A stretch of DNA of 64,000 nucleotides from Trichoplax sp. H2 (lineage: Eukaryota; Placozoa; Uniplacotomia; Trichoplacea): positions 248,001 through 312,000 of the forward strand of contig NOWV01000052.1 in the NCBI GenBank assembly GCA_003344405.1, written 5' to 3'. The notes beneath the pieces were generated by a model that was given only the letters and a program-made list of their open reading frames with translations, was not told the origin of the DNA and searched no databases. Positions within the stretch are counted from its first letter, which is position 1. Each line of letters opens with the position of its first letter. Positions 1 through 11,868 of the stretch are shown piece by piece. The translations under genes and the position numbers were made by a program.

Positions 1-1599
1 TACTAATAGTAATAATAATTATATCGATTACTTAATGACACTTTCGTCTACTTTCTTTTCACAGTAATCTCTATCATTACTTTGCCAGATGTTCCAAATA
101 CAATTTAATTTAATCAATAGTGAGATCGATAGATGACACGTATAGAATATGTATGTGTGCTCATCTGTAAAATTGAAAACATCTTTAAATTACTAATAAT
201 GTTAGCAAAATTACTTCTCTCACCCAATTTTTTATCTGACCTTGATGAGTTGGAAGTAAGATGCTCCTCTCAAAAATGACATTGTGCAGTTATTACTTTA
301 CAGTGAATTAAATAATAGAGTATTGCTGATTGAAACTTTACAATTCAAAACTTGACTGCTATTATCCTGATTCCTACTTGATATTGTTAGGCCATCGTAT
401 CCGGATAGGCATTTACAATTAACTTTTACTTAAAGAATATCGAACACCAAAGCAAATTGCTATGCTTTACAGTATCAAGCTTTCGATTTTAAAGCACTGA
501 TATCGATATGACAATCAAATGAGTATACTTTTAAATTAACCTATATTAAATTATTAACACATTAAATTACGGAGTACTTTTAATTTTTCTTGTTTTCATT
601 TAATGAATGTTCAAATGTATTGATGTAGATGCTTTACAATAGGATATATTCGCCAACTGATTACAGTTTATAATTTCTCTTGTGTATATTAATTTGCCAA
701 ATATATGCCGTTTACTGATTAGTAATGTAGATACTACCATATAATCTTTATATAGTATATATATGTATGGGTTACATGTATAATATATATGAAATATACT
801 GTAGATTTTAGTGTGATATATTCATCTATCCATCTATCTATCTCTTTATATTTCTCTCTGTATATATGTATTATTGTTTTATAGTTATATCTATATAAAT
901 ATGTTTATATATTTCTGTATATCGTGAATATATACCTGTTCTGTGCTTGTATTTTGTATACAGTATGCGCAAATGGATATTTCTAATAACATAACTAACA
1001 GCCATAGTAAACGAATACAACAGAATTTACAAGTATGAATAAGTCTATGATCTAAAATGTTGATATGAAATATTTGATAGTCAGAAATAAGAATATAGAG
1101 TGAGAAAAGTCAAGGTGTTGAAGGAGAAAATGGAATGATTAGACACGTGTAAAAGATTTTTATATTATTTTATCGCATAATAAATTAGAAATTGTTAATA
1201 TATTAATGTTTAGCCAAGCTATCATAGAACATGTTTGGCAAAAGCATATTTTATTTATGCTCAAGCAACATCAAATTATTCGTCATTGCTATATGATATA
1301 TTGTCGAATAACATCATTTTCGTTATTGTATTTCCGTATGATTCCACTTTTTTTTAAAAGCTATCTTAAATATTGATCACAAAGGTTCTGATTGGATTTT
1401 ATCCAGCAGTTCGTTTTAACAGCAGTTAAGATAAATTAATTATGTATCGTTGGTTTTATACTAGTATTATATAGACTTATACTGATAGTTTAAATTGAGA
1501 CTAAATGTTTAAAACAAAAATACTAAAGATGCGGTTGATTCCATATCAACATTTAATATAGTGTTGTCGATATTTGATCTGCTGTAATTTGAAAATTTT
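1..1599. other. AT-rich intergenic DNA, no gene seen
   Basis: No convincing open frame or splice structure. It contains loose TA/TATC/TCTA microsatellite sequence at about 750-960. The 3' UTR of the minus-strand HLH gene presumably runs into it. A TTTATT (AATAAA on the minus strand) lies near 1249, about 350 bases past the stop codon, which is only a weak poly(A) candidate. Confidence 0.5.
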
Positions 1600-1884
1600 T
1601 CACCTTTTCTGGCTCTGATGATTGTCGGTACTTTGTAAAGTTTGTTGTAAGAAATCGATATACATTATAGCTAAGCGTAGTATTTCAAAAGGTGTTATGT
1701 CAGTTTCTTCTTGAAATGTTGGTACATGGCGTTTTAACTCCTGGATTGCTTGATCAATTTCTAAGTATGTCTCATCATCATTCTCTGCTGTTAGACATGT
1801 AGCTTGATGCTGAGAAATTTGTTGCTGTAAAAATTCTTTGTAATTTAAAGCAACTTGTCCAGTCTGTAAGTCAGGGATTCGCAT
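1600..1884 (-). CDS. HLH protein lacking a basic region (Id-like or degenerate group A bHLH)
   Basis: A 94-aa protein read from an ATG in good context (CAAAATG). Residues about 41-84 form a helix-loop-helix: helix 1 contains AIQELKRHVPTF, a short loop follows, and helix 2 contains FEILRLAIMYIDFLQ. The spacing and core hydrophobics match group A bHLH proteins; VPTF resembles neurogenin/atonal-type factors and the EIL in helix 2 also recalls Id proteins. The block just before helix 1 (residues 33-40, AENDDETY) is acidic, where a DNA-binding bHLH would have an Arg-rich basic region with a Glu. The family rule is that such proteins dimerise but cannot bind an E-box, so a dominant-negative role is inferred. 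A strong acceptor-like TTTTTACAG inside the 5' part means an upstream exon cannot be excluded, but the residues directly preceding the HLH would stay acidic. No paralogue of the same type is in the window. Confidence 0.75.
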   Translation of the reverse strand: MRIPDLQTGQVALNYKEFLQQQISQHQATCLTAENDDETYLEIDQAIQELKRHVPTFQEETDITPFEILRLAIMYIDFLQQTLQSTDNHQSQKR

Positions 1885-2373
1885 TTTGCACAGTGAATTT
1901 TAATCGACTTTTGATATCAATAAGTGAAGATAAGCAAGATAAAGGATATATTGACCTGTCGACTAGCCTACTTTCTCTTGATTAGGCTTAACTGATCTGG
2001 TAAATGTCTACAGACGGTTCTGACAGCAGGTTGAATTGCTACTTCTATCGCTAGGATTATGACCATGAGATGTACGCTGTCGATTAGTTAATTTTTAGTA
2101 GATTTGGTATCGATTTTCCAACTGTATTAAAACTTGATTTGACCCAAATGTCTTAATTTAGTATAATACTATTGAAGTTGAATAATTCCGATTCAATCAA
2201 TATGTAATAGAATGAAAGTCTTAATATTTTCGATCACTAGATAGGAAAAGAAAAACAGCTGTAGGTTAGAGTAGAAAACGATTTAAAGATAGACAGACTA
2301 CGGGTAGTTTAAATTAGTTGGTTTGATTCTATTGATGAAACGATGGAAATGTAAATAATACTAGTGGAGCAAA

Positions 2374-2547
2374 ATGATGGCTAGGCCGTTACATGATTTT
2401 AATACCACGATGAAAATAAAGACTGAAGAATATAGTGTACATATTGATCAAGGCAAGTACGAGCAAATTTTCGACCATTATCACTATGTTGCCTACAGTA
2501 TGTACAATCTTACCTTAAGAATGATAATAATAATCGCACTTGGATAG
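2374..2547 (+). CDS. Possible short 5' coding exon, unrecognised
   Basis: An ATG-initiated frame of 57 codons rich in Asp, His and Tyr (for example FDHYHYVAY), more protein-like than most local frames. It contains two plausible splice donors, a GTATGT at 2498 and a GC-type donor (AAG|GCAAGT) at 2453, both phase 1. A second open block of 27 codons ending in TGA follows an acceptor-like GATGTAG at 2678-2761, but it is phase 0 and so does not join cleanly. No family resemblance seen. It may be a chance frame or a remnant. Confidence 0.18.
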   Translation: MMARPLHDFNTTMKIKTEEYSVHIDQGKYEQIFDHYHYVAYSMYNLTLRMIIIIALG

Positions 2548-3018
2548 AATAATAGGCAATTTTTAGCTGGATGAAGGGGAAAAGATTTGATCACTAATAA
2601 TGTGTCGACGTTTGGTTTTATATCCTTTCTTTTTTTTCAACGGTATCAATCATTTAAGTCGCTACCAGCTGATGTAGACGTCAAAACAGTTACAGGAATT
2701 AGGCGTAAATTTAAGGCTAGAAATGGATGGTGTTACCATAGGCGAAGTTGGAAAGGAATGAAGAGCAGCTGTTTGTACCAATGGGTATTTGTGCCACTAA
2801 ATTTAAAAATTTTTGTATTATGTAATATCATGAAATAAAAAATTATACATCCGGCTACAGGTGCGCTGTATTGTGTACTGTCCAGATGCCAAAATGTGCA
2901 TAATAACTTTTGCTTCATTGTCCATTCAGATGCAATGTTGTCTATTGTCATTAGCCGGCTAGCAATAATAGTGTGTGTGGATAGTAGATGGAGAGTAGAG
3001 TTGTATAGTTGGCAACGA

Positions 3019-3198
3019 TTAAGAGGATGGAAAATAGTTTAGCGGTCTTGCCATAGCATAAAGCAACATCAATAGTTGTAAGCTATACAAATCGATACAA
3101 TTTACAACTATTGAAATGGAATGGGCCTGCAGTTGCATCTTCTTCTCGATCCATCTCTCCATACGTCTGGGCAACGCTTTTCTGTCTGTTCCTCTCAT
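3019..3198 (-). CDS. Possible small basic ORF, unrecognised
   Basis: A 59-aa minus-strand frame from ATG to TAA. The first 27 residues are strongly basic (RKALPRRMERWIEKK) and the rest is hydrophobic. It lies in a short GC-richer patch about 1.1 kb upstream of the HLH gene on the same strand, so it could be an unlinked small gene or an exon, but I found no donor in the right phase to join the HLH exon. The perfect hairpin at 3070-3113 lies inside its second half, which argues for a non-coding origin. Confidence 0.15.
   Translation of the reverse strand: MRGTDRKALPRRMERWIEKKMQLQAHSISIVVNCIDLYSLQLLMLLYAMARPLNYFPSS
3070..3113. repeat. Hairpin, 12-bp perfect stem with 20-nt loop
   Basis: CAATAGTTGTAA at 3070-3081 pairs exactly with TTACAACTATTG at 3102-3113. 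No known function. Confidence 0.6.
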
Positions 3199-5927
3199 TG
3201 AAAGAGGTGTGGAATTAAGCTAGCGATTTAATGGATGTTATTGTTGCAGAGAGAGAAAGTTCTACTGTCGATACAGGTAGTATCGATTAGTAGAGTCTGT
3301 TGGTTGGTAAAATATTGGATATTAATTAACAATCGAGCTTATTCTTTCCACTCCAATCTATACAGTAGATATTGATCCAAACGATGACGTATTGATCTAC
3401 ATTCGATCTTACTGCTTGAATTAAGTCTCTTATTGACTCATGAGTCTTTCCTTCATCTGGAGCGTAATAAACATTTTCCCTATCAAATTGATTTCCTGTT
3501 GACTAGTAAAATATTACAATTTAGATATAGATAGGTAATAATAGTATTAATACTTTCTGTACAGATTTATCGTCATCATCATCATTACGCTTCAATAAAT
3601 AAAAAAAAGGGAGAAAAAATACAGCAAGATCATCTTTCCATTTTATTGGTTAATATCAATGTTTACAACTAAATACGAGCTAGCCTAAACGATTCAGGCT
3701 AATGAAATCGATCTATTTGGGCTTAAAAGAGGAGTGATGAAAAATAGGACTGGTCATACGCAATAAAATCCATATGACAAATAGCATTTATCTTAATCGA
3801 ATGAAACATAACCATTCCGCAACACATAGTTTAAGGTAAAGTGTTTAGGAATCATTGAATTAGCATCATCTTTAATTTTTAATTAATACAGCTGGATACA
3901 ATCATGGATCGCTCAATTTTAAATAGGTAAAAGGACTACTTTTTGTTAACCCGCCTTTAAAAAATTAAATTTTATTCTGCCTTTTTTATAATGTGTTGAT
4001 TTGTAGATCTAATATATGGCTACACTCCCACGATGTTAGCTACAACTGTAGTGTAACCTCTCTTCTAGTCAATTTCGACACTTGTATTTGTCTGGTACCT
4101 ATTCTATTTACATCATTGTTTCCTTAGCTATCAAACAGTAAAATATACACAGGTGCATTTGTTAAAAAAATAAAATATAATAAAATGCGACTATCAGTTT
4201 TATCCGTTGTATGTTACTATTATGCAAGATAAAAAAATTGGGGTGCCTTTTAAATAATTGATCATCCATTGATGTTCTTCAACTCATGTATGGGATATAT
4301 ACATCTTCAAGATATTGTTTTTATTTAATATTTATTTTTATTTTCTATACTTTCATTCAACATCTATTATTTCATCTACTGATGTCATCTGTATATCTAT
4401 GATGGAGGAATTTTATTCTCCAGCTGGACACTTTTACCCTTATGGAATGAAATTATTAATCGAATTTGCTTATCGAATTGATAAGATAGGATGACTAAAA
4501 GGGCTTCTTGAATGCATAGATCACGAATGACAATCTACTATAGAGCAATAGACGATATAAAGCATCTACTTCAATGACTGTCCTAACCAAGACCGTGGAT
4601 AAATGATGAGTAGGTAAAGCTAACTGCCAAAACATTCGATTTAATGTACGAACAGATGATATTGAAGAGGGCAGAAATGTTAATGATGATAATTATTGGA
4701 ATGGGATTTATTCTCTAATAATAATAATAGCAAAGGAATTGAAAATATGAAGAATTCTATATTAGCTCGTAATGAATGCATTCTTGTATAACAATATATG
4801 ATGAAAAGTATCATTCACTTTGTATTTTCAGTGAATTTCAACTTAATGTTTAATATTTATTAGGCTACTCACTATTCTATACTATCCTTGCTCAAGACAA
4901 GAGGTTTTAAAAGTTAATATTTATAATGGTTAATCTCTTTGCTTTTTATCAATTTGAGTCCTACTAGCTGGCATGAGAATGATTGCCTGCCACCATAAGT
5001 ATTGGATAGATTCTACCTTAGTGTATTATATATAATGAAAATTGTCCGTACACAAACCTAGCTTATAGAATCAAGTAAATTATAGATTGAAAATTGATTT
5101 TGGATCTTAAATTATAGCTAATCAACTGCTAGCAATGCTCTTTCTTCCATGTTCATTTTATTAAATCATCTGGCTATAGTTAATATCTGATGATAGATTA
5201 ATCGTTGTTGTTCATCGCTAAGGGGAAGTTAATAGAATGATCAAAAGAAATACATTTATGTTTAATATAGTGACGTTGTCATAATTTTCTAAGACTATTT
5301 TTATATCGCCATATGCCATGGCAGAATAACAACCAGCTGTCGCTAAATATGATAACTTTTGACATATGCTCTTTAGTAATAAATTATACAATATTCTTTT
5401 TTGTTTTACTTATTGCTTCGATAGACCATCTTTTATTAATGAGTCTATAATTGTATTTTATTTTCAATTACAGGTGAGAGAAAGTTTGTATGGAAAGAAG
5501 AATAACTAATTTTCAAATGTTAGATAGATGGAAATTAATGTTATAAGTGTAGAGCACTATTTTGTTTCATATCAGGAAAGTTTAATTTTTTTTGCCGCTA
5601 CAAATTCTTCATTTCCAATATCTTCCAGTCATGAGCTTATCAACTTCTTATCCCCATTAAAAATTAGTACAAACATGTATTTATTTTAGTCCAAGGGAGT
5701 GTATAAATGCAAATTGAATTTTTGCCATCAGTGCAATATACGAGTTTCATTCAACAGTAATCTTTGGATCGTATTGCAATATCTCTAGCTGTGACAAGAT
5801 ATTGACCTCAAATAGGATTTATAAAATATTAACTTATGACGGTATTGAAATAACATAATGACCAAAATATAAAGATGATAACCATTGGTGTTGACCTGGA
5901 GGATAGGTAAACTAACAAAAATGAGCT

Positions 5928-5956
5928 CATGTTGACCAGTACTCCTGGTCAACATG
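5928..5956. repeat. Hairpin, 12-bp perfect stem with 5-nt loop
   Basis: CATGTTGACCAG (5928-5939) and CTGGTCAACATG (5945-5956) are exact reverse complements around TACTC. The arms contain TGACC/GGTCA, so a dimeric DNA-binding site is as possible as a structural hairpin. Nearby single copies of TTGACC (about 5802 and 5892) are also present. Confidence 0.6.
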
Positions 5957-8900
5957 GTGTAATAGATACTCATTTACCTTGTTAGTTAGTTGGTTGCTTA
6001 CTCAACAACCTATGTTGATATCATTTTCCATTTAAAAATATGTTGAAATAATTGATTGATTGATTTGGCTTTTCATTGAGTAAAGCTCATGAAGGGATAG
6101 ACAAGCATATTGACTCTTTCTCTTAGACTCAATAATAATATCCCTCAGTAATTCCTTTCTATAATCAAGACAAAAGTTCACTTTGTTAAAGTGTACAAAA
6201 CTGATTATTATTCATTAAAAATTGATGCCGTTTCATGGATTGCATTACACGTGTTGTTTTGTTGGTAAACTGTAGCACATTTTCACACACCTTCTACTTT
6301 AAAATTGACCACCTGCATATCAGTTTCTTTTCTTGACAATGTAGAAGTATTATTATGTTGTCTAATTTGTTAGACATTCACTATACAAATGACAATCTGG
6401 TTAATATTAAAATATAATTTCCTCTTGTTGCCTATACATTGAGTGCTCATCATTTATCTTGGACGCAAAAATATGCAGTAAAATTTAGGGTTAATTTTAA
6501 TTTTAGCCATTGAAATTGCTTATTGGAACATATATCAATGATAATAACAATAACCACTATAGCAGTTAGAATACAATATCTGCATTAAATAAAATATATC
6601 GTGTTTCCACTATAAAATAAACTTAGATATTACTACTTTCTCTTTCTCTTTTAATGGAAAAGTATGTTAGGAAATGAAAAGGAAGTTTCTATTCAGTATT
6701 ATAGACTTATGGCTATTGTTTTATTACTAGCTGTAATTGTCCTCAACTGAATTTATTAACCTTATACAGCAAGCTAAGAATCTTGGTTCGATTTCCTGAA
6801 AATCTGTATTACAGGTTGATAATTATGGAGTAAATTAGAATGGAATATAGACTCTAGACATTGAGATGATTTCACATCGTTAACATTTCATTAGCCATCG
6901 ATCTATGTAGACATCTAGTATTAAATCATCTAGCAATATTGGTAATAGTGACTACTGTCAATTAATCATTATTTAGTTAACACCAAAATTAGATACCGAA
7001 ATGGTAATCAACTGTATAACTCTTATTATGGAGTAAGTAGATGAAAAACAAATACGGTTATACATGATAAGGCTTATGATATTTCGGGAATATAGCCGAA
7101 AATCGGGTAACTAGCGTTCATAAACTAATTCGACGGCATAGTCATATCCAGTAAAGGATGGAACGCCTGCTACATTCCTAATTGAGTTGAATGCATCTTA
7201 GGTTGTTGGCAAATTTTGTTTAGTTTTCATCGGATTCGGACAATAAAATAACATTTGTTCAGCGTCACTAAGCATAATATGCGAATAGGATTCTAGCTAA
7301 ATAGTTCAATTCATAATTTTATCCATCATTTATTAGGTGTGTTTTTATCTATCTCCCTCATAACAACTATGGGAATTGCCACATTATTTTTGATTAATTT
7401 TATGGACTGAAGGTTACGGTTTTTATTTATATTTTTTAATTCGGCGGGAGGGGGAAATTATAACCGTAAATTACTTTTGTGTATCATCATTTACTATCAA
7501 TGTAGTAATCCAGAGGGTTGATGCAAATTCGAAGCAGGTGTCGCATGAGTGGGAGTGGCAGCATATGTCTAATATGTCAACAAATACTTTCATTTCCCTT
7601 TGATTCGGATTAAATGATCGATTGAAAGGTGACTATTAATCGAATTTTATTTTAGCTAGAGATATAAGTATCTTCTAATACATTGCTTCCTGAACAATGG
7701 AATAGTTAGGGACGAGTAGAACTTATATGAATAAAGCTATGATAGAAATTACTTTTATTATTATTAAATCCTGATATAAAAACAGAATTAAAAATATTGA
7801 TACCATCATGTATCATTTTTTGGGCTAACTAGATCTAGTCCAGATGGAATCATGATACACAGTCTTATATCAATAAAGTCAGAATCATAACGATAGACTG
7901 TTATTGTCGATTGTCTGCAAATTAATCAACCAAATATATTTGATTAGCTAACAATTCCAGCATAGCATTTCATCAATTGGAACTTCAGCGGACCACGTGG
8001 ACTATTTCCTAAACGATTATATTACAACAAAAAAGTCTTTTCGTAGATAATTATCGACAAAATATTTTTCTATATTATATTACGAAATATTCTCCCACTA
8101 TCGATAATGTTTGATAAATCTTAGGGTAATAATTATCCGATATATCAACTCAGTCTTTATTTCAGGCAATTTCCCTTTAAATATGTGTTAATAGTTTGCC
8201 TTAGTAATTCAGTTATTTTCCTTGCGATGAGGCAAGACTGATTAATTTGCATTTCTAGACCGTTATAAATAAATTTTTGTATAAAATATGCGCGGTAGAT
8301 GTATTACCACGATGAATAAGGATAGAGATGGCAGTATTAGATAACGTGCAAAATATAGGAAAGCAAATATTACCTGTAATTGATTTACCCTTCAAGTGAA
8401 TCTGTTAAAGATATTATCATCCTTTAGCGTTGTAGTCTTTGTGAAATATCATAAACTTTGCTAATATTAGAACATAGAGTGCTTAAAATTGTAGATAACA
8501 TTAAGTATGAACATCTGCCGATGGAAATGAAATAATTAATATGAATGATAAAGTTTTTATGAGATAGCGTCATTGATGGATGATGAAGGAATAAATGTGT
8601 TAATGTATTATTACATTTTTTAATAGTAAATTCTATAGGAGTTGTATCGTTGTAGCGAAATATTATAGTTTACCTAGGAACTATGTGGTGTATTAAGCAT
8701 TTCTTCGTAGTGCAAATTCTACTTTATTCCGTATTTTTATTTATAATTAATTATTTATGCTAATATATGGAACTTTCATTATTAGACTTCAGGAAGGCCT
8801 ATTTATAATAACTATTATTAGAAAATAGTTTATTAAATATTTGGCGCAGTAATTCTTTGTATTATATTCAAATTTATCTAAACAGTTTGGCACCGGTATT

Positions 8901-10799
8901 AATATACAATATTGATCATAGTACCATGTTATTACCCACTTAGAAGATCAATCACAATTTTTCTCTACTAGAGTCTTATGTCGTCAGGATTAATTCCACA
9001 ACTTGTAACAACAGTCACCCTATCGCACAGCTATAGCACTCGTGCTATAAAGTAATATTGCCATAAAATTAACTAACCTGACGATACCAACAATTCTTGA
9101 AATAAATTTTGATTATAAAATCTAATTGACACACTGTGTACACCAAATTAAGGCACAATCAGTGTAGTCAACTTAAACTAACTGGTTTAAAGGGATGCAT
9201 CGTTGATATCGACTAGGAATAAAATATCAGCATCTTACTATTTCATAATACTATTGAAAGGACGAAATCCATAAAAATATTAATGTATTCAACTCATAGA
9301 GATAAGATCTCAAAAGAATTGTTATATGATAAAGTCCTATTATAGGCTATTAGCTCTATTAATCAGGCTTTGTTAAGTAAAAATAATGAAATAGCTTTTG
9401 TTTTAGAATGTTCATCAATTCTAAAATTTTAAGCTGTCCTTTCTTATTAATGTAATCAAGCTTATCTGGAAAAAACTGAAAACCCAGAAGTATTTAATCT
9501 CATACCAATACAGATTGATATTTGGCAAGGATAGCTACTATTTGTAACTATGATTTGTATATGTTTATACAACCTGAAACTTCTCGCTTAGTGGATTAAT
9601 AGCGTATCGGTAATCACGATTATGATATAACCCAATGGCGAAAGGAAAGCCTCGAAAATTTGTATTGTTAACATGTCGATCCAAATGTTTCATCTTTAAT
9701 AACCAAACAACATTGGACTCTCCAGTTATAGTTTGAAGTACAAAATAATTTTCATAATTAACCTTTGTAATTAATTCCTTTAAATTTCCTAAATTAATTT
9801 ATAGTAATGACATGAAGTAATCAAATTACAACTGCATAATCACTTATCTTGATGTATCTTTAAGGCTTAATTCAGTAATTATATCAATTAAATGATTCCA
9901 TACTATTGCACTCATCTCTCCAACTTACTACTGTATCATACGACAACAGTGTTTAAAATTAAAGAGTATATTGTAAACCTATAAAATTACAGCAGCCGAA
10001 AATGATCACACCTGTCAATGTATTGCTGATGTTTGCTATTACTTCAGTTTAGATTTGAGATTTATCATTCTTCAACCAACGATGAACTATGAAATAGCAA
10101 TTATTGATGGAGGAATACCGGTGCGCTACCGTATGACATATAATTTCATAACATCTTTTAAGGTGTAATGTTATACAAATGAGGTTATATAAGTTACTTT
10201 CAGTGTTATATAGAGGCGGAAATTACAAGCTTCCTACTTGATGAGCACTATATTGCCTAGCATCAGTAAATATTCTAAGGTTATTCCAATAGATTTCATG
10301 TTACAATATATAATACTGTAATTGATTCGATTCAATGATGACTCCAAAGAAAGAACTGCTATCATCCAGGGTGTGCAGATGATTATGAGGGTTGCCGTAT
10401 AAATTCTCGTTAGTAGATCTTTTAAGTTTGGTATACATTGGTAATATGTTGTTTGATTATAAAAGTAATTAAATTATGATTATAGTAGGCCTATACTAAT
10501 TTTTAGCTTATTTTTGTTGCACTTTCGAAATAATGATGAAATCTCGATAATATAGATTTAATTAAAGTCAAAATGAATGCATGTTTAAAATATAACCTAT
10601 TTCTTGACAGCTTTACAACGTGAATAATATATTCTAATTTACTGTCATGATACTTATTATTTCATAGATAGATTAATCTTTCTCAAATACCGTTCCATTA
10701 TTCAAACATCTGGAATGAATTAAATTATTAACAATAGAAACGATTCTCGTTATGTTGTTGTTATCAGCTATCAACTAATGAGATTGCTGCATATTAAAA

Positions 10800-10944
10800 A
10801 TTTATTTCTACTATTTTATTAAGATATCGACTTATTATGTTAATTAAACGAGTTTATGACTCGCTCCAGATGTTTAATATATTAGAAAATAATAATTTCT
10901 GCTTCTTGATAATATATTTTTAATTTGATTCACAGATAGACTAC
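10800..10944. repeat. Contig-end duplicate (pairs with 11331-11476)
   Basis: Nearly identical to 11331-11476 with a few substitutions and one single-base indel. The pattern fits two alleles of one locus placed next to each other across the 20-N gap, not a biological tandem duplication. Confidence 0.85.
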
Positions 10945-11194
10945 TGTCACAAAACAGCTTTGCAACAAGATAACGCAATATACGATCAATAAGTCAATTC
11001 CTTGAACCACGTATCAAGGAACGATATCTGCACTATCGCAAACACTTTTGCTCTACTAGCAGACTACACAAAGACTTAAACGCCTCGTATTTTACGTTAA
11101 ACACTAAGTTGGACAATTCTTCTTTATTTCACGATATACTGCATTTATATACTATTCCTCAATAGTTCATGAGTCATAGTTAATACAATTAACA

Positions 11195-11310
11195 TTAGAA
11201 TCATTTACTGAATTAGATATTAATTTTAGCTACTGCTCCCTTAATGCAGACAACAGTATTTACGAACATAGACATGTAATGACTAATACAGAATAGTCAG
11301 ATTACGATAT
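11195..11310. repeat. Contig-end duplicate (pairs with 14587-14702)
   Basis: The last 116 bases before the gap recur essentially unchanged right after the second gap, showing that the contig at 14587 is the true continuation of the contig ending at 11310. Confidence 0.85.
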
Positions 11311-11330
11311 NNNNNNNNNNNNNNNNNNNN
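11311..11330. other. Assembly gap, 20 N
   Basis: Twenty Ns. The flanks repeat each other's neighbourhood, so the gap is a scaffold join of overlapping allelic contigs and not missing sequence of known size. Confidence 0.99.
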
Positions 11331-11471
11331 ATTTATTTCTACTATTTTATTAAGATATCGACTTATTATGTTAATTAAGCGAGTTTATGACTCGCTCCAG
11401 ATGTTTAATATATTAGAAAAACAATAATTTCTGCTTCTTGATAATATATTTTTAATTTGATTCACAGATAG

Positions 11472-11868
11472 ACTACATCTAATCAGTCGAAGATTTTCCT
11501 GTACGTATACAGCTGCACATCTATCATCGCATTGCTAAAACTCAATGATCATAAATTACAACTTAATTTCTTGCACCTCAATCTGTTGGTGATTTAGCTA
11601 TTAATAGAATCTTTATGTAAATGGCCTAATTCAAGTTATTAGCATACATTTAAAAAAGGTAATATTTAAGATGGCATCTATCGTAGGTTTAAAGTCAAAT
11701 ACCGTATAACTGTATATCAAATAGATCACTTCTTTTTTTGTATCTTGCTCATATAGAATTATTCAAAATATACTTTCAAGTGGCTGATAGGTTTGATACC
11801 GATATCAACCTATAGAATCGAGTAAAGATTTTTGTTACTCAGTTTCAATATGATTGTTACTAATAGTT
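11472..11868. repeat. Contig duplicate (pairs with 14970-15369)
   Basis: About 400 bases are repeated at 14970-15369 with scattered substitutions and small indels, as expected for two alleles. Confidence 0.85.

Larger units (their letters stand above)
1886..10939. other. Long gene-poor AT-rich stretch
   Basis: Nine kilobases without a gene I can support. It holds two very weak ORF candidates at 2374-2547 (+) and 3019-3198 (-), hairpins at 3070-3113 and 5928-5956, and otherwise low-complexity AT-rich sequence. Regulatory DNA of the HLH gene could lie here but nothing specific can be named. Confidence 0.45.

Noticed and set aside
6780-6800. GGTTCGATTTC resembling a tRNA T-loop
   Set aside because: No acceptor stem, D-arm or anticodon arm could be folded around it.
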